From Lachnospiraceae bacterium (GTDB lineage Bacteria; Bacillota; Clostridia; Lachnospirales; Lachnospiraceae): DNA of 64,000 bases. Positions 25,375 through 32,287 of this stretch are shown in pieces; position 1 is the first letter of the stretch; every line of letters begins with the position of its first letter. The notes under the pieces are model-generated. The model searched no databases and was not told the origin of the DNA. It saw nothing but the letters and a program-made list of their open reading frames with translations. Position numbers and translations under genes: made by a program. Location: assembly GCA_017540605.1 (NCBI GenBank), contig JAFYAS010000057.1, positions 1-64,000 of the forward strand. Direction: 5' to 3'.

Positions 25375-25385
25375 AGATAAAACTC

Positions 25386-25472
25386 CTTATATCTTGCTAT
25401 AGGTTTTGAAATTGCTTATATCTTATTATAGGTTTGAAAATATCTTATATCTTATTATAGGTTTTGTCAACC
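25386..25472. repeat. Three tandem 29-bp repeats upstream of the AAA+ ATPase
   Basis: CTTATATCTTGCTATAGGTTT at 25386, and CTTATATCTTATTATAGGTTT at 25415 and 25444, each spaced exactly 29 bases. Read on the minus strand they precede the ATPase start, and a TTGACA overlaps the distal unit. Probably a repeated operator of that gene. Confidence 0.75.
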
Positions 25473-25489
25473 AACATATTTGTATTTAA

Positions 25490-25825
25490 AAGCTTCAAAA
25501 GGATATTAAGATCAATGTGATCGATGTGAATGAAGAGCCTACGATTGATTATGCTAAAATCGGAGGATCTAGCGATTATATATCATTTGATGAGAATGCT
25601 ACAAATGCAAGGATTGGGTATTTTGTTTTAACAGATCCTGATATATACAATGATGATTACGGAAAATATGACATTGTTTTTGATGGAGTGGATTCAAAGC
25701 CATTTAAAATAACACCGGGCGAAGATGGAAAGTATTACTTAGGTAATACGGAGCCCTTTGACTACGAAACAAAAAAGACAATCAATTCTCGTAAAATTTG
25801 TGTTACAATGTTTGTAGCTTTTTAG
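25490..25825 (+). pseudogene. Cadherin-like domain remnant
   Basis: An open stretch without a plausible start or ribosome-binding site encodes one nearly complete cadherin-type repeat: VIDVNEEPTIDY, ISFDENATNARIGYFVLTDPD, YDIVFDG, PFKI, YYLGNTEPFDYETKK. These are the usual calcium-binding and strand motifs (DVNEEP, DENA, DPD, DYET) of cadherin repeats. Such domains normally occur in long secreted proteins, so this is probably the leftover of a deleted surface-protein gene. It ends at a stop after a few unrelated residues. Confidence 0.6.
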
Positions 25826-25843
25826 AGCTGTAGTAAATAGTTA
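25825..25843. repeat. Dispersed palindrome, copy 5 (half element)
   Basis: GAGCTGTAGTAAATAGTTA matches the right half of the copy at 21247 and the complement of the copy at 10046. The left half is degraded. Confidence 0.5.
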
Positions 25844-25848
25844 CAGAT

Positions 25849-25881
25849 GTTTACAATTTAGATACATTTTCTTGTTATACT
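25849..25881 (+). promoter_or_regulatory. Shared 33-bp promoter module, copy B (two-component operon)
   Basis: GTTTACAA, then GATACATTTT, then TGTTATACT, with the same spacing as copies A and C. The -10 box is 25876-25881, so the start of transcription should be near 25888, just before the response-regulator gene. Confidence 0.7.
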
Positions 25882-25911
25882 AAAAAAAATCATATGATTC
25901 GGAGAGAAAAA

Positions 25912-26571
25912 TTGATAAAAATACTTGTTGTTGAGGATGAAAAACCAATATCGGATCTTATCAGAATGAACCTTGAGGATCAGGGCTTTGATATTACCTG
26001 TGCCTATGATGGTATGCAGGCAGCAGATCTTTTAGAGGAGCACGACTATGACCTTGTACTTCTTGATATCATGCTACCCAAGGTTGACGGCTATGAGCTT
26101 TTGGAATACATAAAGCCTCTTGAGATCCCTGTGATCTTTTTGACTGCCAAGGCGGGACTAAATGACAGGGTTAAGGGACTTAATCTTGGTGCTGAGGACT
26201 ATATAGTAAAGCCCTTTGAGATCGTAGAGCTTTTAGCAAGAGTAAATGTGGTATTAAGGCGTTTTGGAAAGACTGACACAGTTCTTACTTACAAGGATAT
26301 AGAGATCGATACCAAGGCTCAGAAGGCTACAAAGAATGGTGTTGATCCCGGACTCACAAAAAAAGAATACGAGCTTTTGCTCATGCTTGTGAGAAATGTT
26401 GGTATCACCCTTTTTAGAGAGAGAATATATGATGAGATATGGGGCGAGGAGCCGCATGGCGCTTCAAGAACCCTTGATCTTCACATACAGAGACTCAGAA
26501 AAAAGCTCGATCTGACTGATGACATCGTATCAGTGTATAAAACAGGCTATAGATTGGAAAAGGACAAGTGA
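25912..26571 (+). CDS. OmpR-family response regulator
   Basis: 219-residue transcription factor. The receiver domain starts IKILVVEDEK, has the phospho-acceptor Asp in LVLLDIMLPKVDGYELL, Thr in IPVIFLTAKAG, and Lys in EDYIVKPFE. The C-terminal winged helix contains LTKKEYELLLML and RTLDLHIQRLRKKLD. I choose the TTG start at 25912 because GGAGAG lies five bases before it, while ATG 25894 has no such site and would sit almost at the transcription start. It overlaps the kinase gene by four bases. Its own promoter contains the direct repeat expected for this protein class, so autoregulation is likely. Confidence 0.93.
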   Translation: MIKILVVEDEKPISDLIRMNLEDQGFDITCAYDGMQAADLLEEHDYDLVLLDIMLPKVDGYELLEYIKPLEIPVIFLTAKAGLNDRVKGLNLGAEDYIVKPFEIVELLARVNVVLRRFGKTDTVLTYKDIEIDTKAQKATKNGVDPGLTKKEYELLLMLVRNVGITLFRERIYDEIWGEEPHGASRTLDLHIQRLRKKLDLTDDIVSVYKTGYRLEKDK

Positions 26572-28010
26572 AATTCAGATATAAGGTATTGGTGATAAAT
26601 ATCATATTGCTTTCTGTAGGTCTGGGTTTCGTGGGCTTTTTTATGATCCGCAACAATTTCAAGCTTGCTCTTGAATCGCAGATAAGAAGTGCTGTAGAGG
26701 AGAATAATGTACTGCAGTCTGCGGTAGAGTATTCTGCTCTCGGCATGGACAGTACTGCCTCGAAAAATGCTGTGTCCGACTATCTTTCCGAGTCAGCGGA
26801 TAAGAGCTTTTCCAATATCACCTCAGACAATACCATCATTTATGTCTGCTATGACGGTGAAACGGTTTATACCAATTCTCAGGTTGAGAATGATGAAACG
26901 CCAAAGCTCTTGATCTCGGATGAGGTTATAGGTAAAAAGAGGTATATATTGACCTCTGAAAATGGAGGCTATCATATCATTGTTTCTTCCTTCAATAACA
27001 TCGATGATGTTTCCCTGAATGTTATAAGCAAGAAGGATATTTCCTTTATATACGAGATGATGAATGAGCAAAAGAATTACTTTCGGATGCTCCTTATTGT
27101 AGTTGTTGTGATCTGTTCTGCGGCTATGATGATCATTTCTTCTAAACTTACCGGGCCTCTTGAAAGCCTTGAAGATATCTCCGGGAAATTTGGTGAGGGG
27201 GATCTTAGTGTCAGGGCGGATATTAAAACCGGTGACGAGGTAGAGAGTCTTGCCAATTCCTACAATGCTATGGCAGAATCGATTGAGGATCATATAGAAG
27301 AGCTTAAACAAATGATCGAGAGAAAGGAACAGTTCGTAGCCGACTTTACTCACGAGCTAAAGACTCCCATGACCTCCATCATAGGCTATGCTGATATGAT
27401 CAGATCAAAGGAGCTGAAAAGAGATGATCAGATACTTGCTGCTGATTATATTTTTTCAGAGGGAAAGAGACTTGAAGCTATGTCCGGAAAGCTTTTCGAT
27501 TTTTTGTATGCGGGAAAAAGGGATATAGAAAAGAAACCGTTTTCTGTAGACAGGCTTTTTGAAAGGGTTGAAAAAAGTGTCGAGCCTCATCTTAAGGATA
27601 AAAATATTTCATTAAAAACAGAATGTGAAAATGCATCCATTTCCGGAGATATAGAGCTTTTATCATCAAGTCTTATCAATCTGATAGACAATGCAAGAAA
27701 GGCTTCAAGTGAAGGCTCGACGATATGTTTTTTCGGAAAAAGTGATCAAAGCTATTATATCATCACAGTAGAGGATCAGGGAGTCGGAATTCCCAGAGAG
27801 CATTTAGACAAGATATGCAACGAATTCTATATGGTTGATAAATCCCGAAGTAGAAAAGAGGGTGGCGCAGGGCTTGGCCTTTCCCTTGCTTTAGAGATAG
27901 TGAAAGCACACAAGGGAACGCTAAATATAGAAAGTGAAGTAGGAAAAGGAACAAGGGTGATCGTAAAGCTTCCGGTAAATGATATGTCAGAGGAAAGAAC
28001 CGATGAATAA
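26568..28010 (+). CDS. Sensor histidine kinase
   Basis: 480-residue membrane kinase. It has an N-terminal transmembrane helix (about residues 7-27), an extracytoplasmic sensor segment to about residue 170, a second helix (MLLIVVVVICSAAMMIISS), a HAMP domain, HisKA with the phospho-histidine in FTHELKTPMTSIIGYADMI, and HATPase_c with N box LINLIDNARKAS and G boxes DQGVGIP and GAGLGLSLA. GTG start overlaps the response-regulator stop. It probably senses an envelope stress or a compound exported by the efflux genes downstream. Confidence 0.93.
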   Translation: MKFRYKVLVINIILLSVGLGFVGFFMIRNNFKLALESQIRSAVEENNVLQSAVEYSALGMDSTASKNAVSDYLSESADKSFSNITSDNTIIYVCYDGETVYTNSQVENDETPKLLISDEVIGKKRYILTSENGGYHIIVSSFNNIDDVSLNVISKKDISFIYEMMNEQKNYFRMLLIVVVVICSAAMMIISSKLTGPLESLEDISGKFGEGDLSVRADIKTGDEVESLANSYNAMAESIEDHIEELKQMIERKEQFVADFTHELKTPMTSIIGYADMIRSKELKRDDQILAADYIFSEGKRLEAMSGKLFDFLYAGKRDIEKKPFSVDRLFERVEKSVEPHLKDKNISLKTECENASISGDIELLSSSLINLIDNARKASSEGSTICFFGKSDQSYYIITVEDQGVGIPREHLDKICNEFYMVDKSRSRKEGGAGLGLSLALEIVKAHKGTLNIESEVGKGTRVIVKLPVNDMSEERTDE

Positions 28011-28839
28011 TAGGCTTAGTAAAAACAAGTTAATAGCCATAATGAGTGTGATAGTAGCTTTAGTATCTGTTTTTGGTGCCCTTCTTTTGCCTGATTATTT
28101 TTTGAGGGGAGAGGTTAAGTCGCGTCTTGGTATTGCGGATGATGTACCTGCAGATTATTACATGGCTCACGGCGGAGCCGCCGCAAAGGCTTCATCTATG
28201 AAAATGTCTGATGTGGATCGTATCAAGATGATAAGCGGAGTATGGGGGAGTACTATGACCAAGGTGGATACAGCTGATGCTTATATAAGCGAGACGGAAG
28301 CCTTAAAGCTTTCGAGAAAGGCTACCGAATACTATCACGGATTGGGTATATATCCGGTATCTATAGACAGCTCCTTTGATAATTGGTATTCCTGGAAGGC
28401 AGAATGCTACAGATATCTTGATAATATATTTAATACTTATACCTGCTTTTTGTGGGTGGTGGAATTTTTCAGATATGACAGCAACGAGCATCATATCATT
28501 TATCTGTTGGAGGACGGAACCGCGATCTGTATGCTTAACAATATGTCAGAAACAGAAAAGACCTACGATCCTGCTATTGCTTTTAGACCGGCAAATATTC
28601 AAAATACATTGAGCTCAGTAAACCGTGATAAAACCGAGCTTAAGTCGACTTCGGTTACAGAAATTTCTGATTTCCTGCCTGACCTTTCCTTTAGTGGTAT
28701 GGAGATCAAGGGGGCAAGTGAGCTTACTATCAATAAGACTGGCGATGATCCTGATAAGCTTTTGATGCTTGATATAAACAATGTCACCTTCAAGGAAAAA
28801 AACGGATATCACGGATTTTTTATAAAAGCCGTTGAATAG
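28003..28839 (+). CDS. Membrane-anchored protein of unknown function
   Basis: 278-residue protein with one N-terminal transmembrane helix (LIAIMSVIVALVSVFGALLL) and an external domain with no family I recognise. It overlaps the kinase gene by eight bases and follows GAGGAAAG, so it is translated with it and may act as an accessory sensor. The start at 28003 is preferred over an upstream in-frame codon without a ribosome-binding site. Confidence 0.7.
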   Translation: MNNRLSKNKLIAIMSVIVALVSVFGALLLPDYFLRGEVKSRLGIADDVPADYYMAHGGAAAKASSMKMSDVDRIKMISGVWGSTMTKVDTADAYISETEALKLSRKATEYYHGLGIYPVSIDSSFDNWYSWKAECYRYLDNIFNTYTCFLWVVEFFRYDSNEHHIIYLLEDGTAICMLNNMSETEKTYDPAIAFRPANIQNTLSSVNRDKTELKSTSVTEISDFLPDLSFSGMEIKGASELTINKTGDDPDKLLMLDINNVTFKEKNGYHGFFIKAVE

Positions 28840-28847
28840 TTAAGATA

Positions 28848-28880
28848 GTTTACAAATTAGATACATTTAGGTGTTATAGT
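28848..28880 (+). promoter_or_regulatory. Shared 33-bp promoter module, copy C (efflux operon)
   Basis: GTTTACAA, then GATACATTT, then TGTTATAGT. The -10 box 28875-28880 ends seven bases before the ATG of the first adaptor gene, leaving practically no 5' leader. Confidence 0.7.
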
Positions 28881-28887
28881 CATTATC

Positions 28888-29871
28888 ATGAAAAAACAAT
28901 TTACACTCACAATCGCATATTTGCTTCTTCTTACATCTTGCGCTTCGGAAAAAAGCTTTACTCCGAATTTGGTAACGATAGATGAATATGACAGGCTTAC
29001 TTACTCATCTGAGGAAATAGGCTTCGGGGATCTTTCTTCGGAGTTTTCTTTGGATGTGGTGGCAGAGGATTATCGAAGAGAAGAATACTATCCTGCGCTT
29101 GATGATCTGACTATCGAGAATTGTTATGTAAAAAAAGGGGATATGGTAAAAAAAGGAGACCTTTTAGTAAGCTTCAAGGCGGATGATCTTGCCAAACAGT
29201 TAAAGTTTCTTGACAAGGAAGCAGAAGATACCAATGAGCTTATCAAGCATTATGAAAAGCTTGCAGATATTGAAGGTCACGATGTTTATTCAGATGAGAT
29301 TAGAAGATTGAAGGAAGCCTTGGATATTAATTCGCTAAAGAAGAAGGAGGTATCTGAGACCCTTGAGAATTACAATATCCGTGCCGAGGATGATGGGATC
29401 GTGTCGGAGGTTTGGGAATATGTAGACTTTAGTGAGCAGGTATCATCGGAGCAGGATATTGTGACAGTGATATACGGAACAGATCAATATAAGACAATTA
29501 CCAATCTTGACAGAGATTTTAAGGTGGGTGAGCGTTTTGATGCCGATTTTGCCGGAGATACCTATAGTCTTGAGCTTACAGATATTCGCGAAACTGAAGA
29601 GGGAAAGGAATTGACCTTTAAGCCCTTTGGTGGCGGAACGGGACTTGAAGCAGAGCATCTTCAGATCAAGGTCGAAGGAAAGGTATATAAGGATGTCCTT
29701 TATACAAAGAAAAATGTGGTGTTTGAAGATAATGGTAAAAGCTATGTCTATGTGCTCGGAGATGATGGATATAGAAGAGCCAGTGAAGTGAAAGCCGGAG
29801 ATGTGGTAGATGATATGGTGATCATTGAGGACGGACTGAAAAAAGGTGATAGGGTGGTGATGCCGAGATGA
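28888..29871 (+). CDS. Efflux adaptor lipoprotein (HlyD/MacA-like)
   Basis: 327-residue exported protein with lipobox LLTSC (Cys18). The lipoyl-like domain YVKKGDMVKKGDLLVSFKADDL, a short coiled coil (residues about 105-160), and the C-terminal beta-barrel/MP domain typical of adaptors of MacAB-type ABC exporters follow. No ribosome-binding site precedes the ATG, and the promoter ends seven bases upstream, so the mRNA is probably leaderless. The stop codon overlaps the next gene by four bases. Confidence 0.82.
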   Translation: MKKQFTLTIAYLLLLTSCASEKSFTPNLVTIDEYDRLTYSSEEIGFGDLSSEFSLDVVAEDYRREEYYPALDDLTIENCYVKKGDMVKKGDLLVSFKADDLAKQLKFLDKEAEDTNELIKHYEKLADIEGHDVYSDEIRRLKEALDINSLKKKEVSETLENYNIRAEDDGIVSEVWEYVDFSEQVSSEQDIVTVIYGTDQYKTITNLDRDFKVGERFDADFAGDTYSLELTDIRETEEGKELTFKPFGGGTGLEAEHLQIKVEGKVYKDVLYTKKNVVFEDNGKSYVYVLGDDGYRRASEVKAGDVVDDMVIIEDGLKKGDRVVMPR

Positions 29872-32279
29872 GAAAAAAACTAAAAAAAGCATTTGCTTAT
29901 ATTTCGGTGTTGCTGCTTCTTACAGGCTGTGGGTCTAAAAAGGAGCTTGCTGTGCCTGAGCTTATCGAGCCTGTCGCTATCAATGAATCCCTTCGCCCTG
30001 TGGAAAAGGGAGAGCTTTTTAATGCGGCAATTTTTTCAGGATCTGTGCGTCCGAAGTACGATAGTTATTTTTGGAAGGTTGATACCGCTGTTTCCGAAGT
30101 GAAGGTCAATGTGGGGGATAAGGTGAAAAAAGGCGATGTTCTTGCGGTGGCTGATCTAAAGGATGCGGATAACAGGATAAAGGAATTAAACGATGAGATA
30201 GAGCAATCAGAGCTCGAAAGAAAAAGACAAAAAGAGGATAGAGAGCTTGATGAGGAACTATTTGAGCTTCGTGAAAATGCTGCAAGAAAGAACAAGGATA
30301 ACAACGAGATAAAAAAAATCAGACAGGAAAGAAAGACGGCCGAAGAGAATGAAAGGTACAACAAACAGACATATGAGCAGAATGTGTCAAGAATAAAAAA
30401 GGATATAGAGGAGATCAAAAAGGAGCGAGCAAATTCAGAGCTTGTTTCTCACACTGATGGTTATGTAACCTATGTGCCCTCGGATACAGAGTATGAGAAT
30501 AATAGCTTCTTTAATAGAGATCCTTACGTTATAGGGATTGTGGATGATACCGAAAAAAAGATAAAAGCCTATGAAAATGTTGTTGTAGTGGCGGATTATT
30601 CTGATAGCGTGATCGAGCTTTCTGACAGTGATGGAATATATCAGGATAGTGATGTGATAAAAAAAGCAGCCGAAATATACATCCTCAATGCAGGAAAAAA
30701 AGTCGAACTAAAAAAGAGACCCTATGATGACAAAGTTTTGGCAAATGCGAAACTAAAAAAAATAAATCTTCCGGCACTTTTTGAGCTCCCTGATAATAGT
30801 CTTCAGGTAGGAACGGTCATGCCTATCTTTATAAGCTCTGAAAAGGGCGGAGAATGTCTTCTTTGCGGGCGTGATTCGGTAAAGGAGGATGAGAACGGAT
30901 ACTTTGTCTATGTAAAGGAAGGTAATGAGAAGGTCAAAAGAAGTATAGAGGTGGGGCGTTCGGATGCGGATAACTATGAGGTCTTAAGTGGTCTTAAGGA
31001 AGGTGAGGAGGTATATTATTCTTCCTCTGCTCTTTTGCCTGAGGACTATGAAACGAAAGAGATAGTCCCCATGCTTTACGGAAGGTTCAGACCAAACAGC
31101 AGCAACCAGAGAGTAAGGATAGCTGATACTGTTGAAAGAAAGCAAAATTCAGCTTTGACCGGCAGAGTGGAAAAGCTGATGGTAGAATCCGGAGTCGAAG
31201 TAAAGAAGGGGGATCCCATATATACCATCAGGATAAATGAAGGAAAGGCAGAATTAAAGGAAAAGAAGAATGCCATAGAGAATCTTAAAAAGGATCATGA
31301 AAAAAGACAGAGGGAGCTTGATATAGAGATACAAAGGGTCAAGGATCAGATACGAGAGGTAAAGGCAGGTCAGGAAAAAGATGAGTCCCTTTCGAAGAGC
31401 TTTGAGGATTATTCAGAGGGAGCTTCTGATGCAGGAGAAGAGTACGCATCAGAGCCTACAGAGAGTGAAGACTCAAATCTTTTACTCGGACGTCTTGTTA
31501 TAGAAAAAAGAAAGCTTGAGCTTTCGAAAAACAGAGGAAAAGCTGACTATGACAGGGATCTTCTTTCTCTTCAAAAGGAGTATGAAAAAGCAACCAAGGA
31601 CAATGACGGTAATGGACTTGTTACAGTAAGGTCGGAATTTTCCGGTACTATTAAAAAGCTTTCGGTAAGGGAGAAAAAACTGGTACAGTCCGGAGAGGAA
31701 ACTATAAACTTTGATGTGCCTTGTGATAGGTTTGTGGCGGTGAGCTTTAGAAATACCGAGGATGAATCCTTGAATCTCAATCAGGAGATCATCATATACT
31801 ATGAGGGAAGCGGGAAGGAATACCGTGGAAGAGTGAGCGGTTCATCTTCTGATGCGGAAAGAGAATACTATACCATCGATGGTGATAGAGTTTATTTCAC
31901 ACATGGGAAAAGAAATTCTTATTTTGATCCATATGGTGGAGGGGATGAAGAGGAATATACGGTGAAGATGGAGGATGAGAGCTTTTTTAATGAAGACGGC
32001 AAGTTCACTATGTATTATTCCATAGGTGTAATAGAAAATGCTGTGCTTATTCCGAAGGATGCAGTGATCACAGAAAAGGAAAAGAATTCCGAAAAGAACT
32101 ATGTCTGGAGGATAGAAGAGGGAAATCTCGTAAAACAGTATGTGACAGTAGCTACGAATAAAGAGATGGGATTTGCCGATTATAAGGAGCACGCCTTAGA
32201 TAATAGCTCAAGCTATTCAGTTATGTCGTATATCAAAGCAGGCCTGAAGGCCGGAGACCAAATAGCAGTACCGAAATAG
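29868..32279 (+). CDS. Large double-module efflux adaptor lipoprotein
   Basis: 803-residue lipoprotein (lipobox LLTGC) that looks like two HlyD-type adaptors in tandem. Each module has a lipoyl-like hairpin followed by a charged coiled coil and a beta domain: VKVNVGDKVKKGDVLAV with the coil around residues 100-190, and VEKLMVESGVEVKKGDPIYTI with the coil around residues 460-580. Twice the usual length of MacA-type proteins. It shares four bases with the gene upstream and is followed after eight bases by the permease. Probably links the cell-surface part of the pump with its permease. Confidence 0.8.
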   Translation: MRKKLKKAFAYISVLLLLTGCGSKKELAVPELIEPVAINESLRPVEKGELFNAAIFSGSVRPKYDSYFWKVDTAVSEVKVNVGDKVKKGDVLAVADLKDADNRIKELNDEIEQSELERKRQKEDRELDEELFELRENAARKNKDNNEIKKIRQERKTAEENERYNKQTYEQNVSRIKKDIEEIKKERANSELVSHTDGYVTYVPSDTEYENNSFFNRDPYVIGIVDDTEKKIKAYENVVVVADYSDSVIELSDSDGIYQDSDVIKKAAEIYILNAGKKVELKKRPYDDKVLANAKLKKINLPALFELPDNSLQVGTVMPIFISSEKGGECLLCGRDSVKEDENGYFVYVKEGNEKVKRSIEVGRSDADNYEVLSGLKEGEEVYYSSSALLPEDYETKEIVPMLYGRFRPNSSNQRVRIADTVERKQNSALTGRVEKLMVESGVEVKKGDPIYTIRINEGKAELKEKKNAIENLKKDHEKRQRELDIEIQRVKDQIREVKAGQEKDESLSKSFEDYSEGASDAGEEYASEPTESEDSNLLLGRLVIEKRKLELSKNRGKADYDRDLLSLQKEYEKATKDNDGNGLVTVRSEFSGTIKKLSVREKKLVQSGEETINFDVPCDRFVAVSFRNTEDESLNLNQEIIIYYEGSGKEYRGRVSGSSSDAEREYYTIDGDRVYFTHGKRNSYFDPYGGGDEEEYTVKMEDESFFNEDGKFTMYYSIGVIENAVLIPKDAVITEKEKNSEKNYVWRIEEGNLVKQYVTVATNKEMGFADYKEHALDNSSSYSVMSYIKAGLKAGDQIAVPK

Positions 32280-32287
32280 GATAGGAT

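Noticed and set aside
30065-30418. Long serine-rich ORF on the minus strand inside the large adaptor gene
   Set aside because: It is the complement of the Lys/Glu-rich coiled coil and has no start signals.
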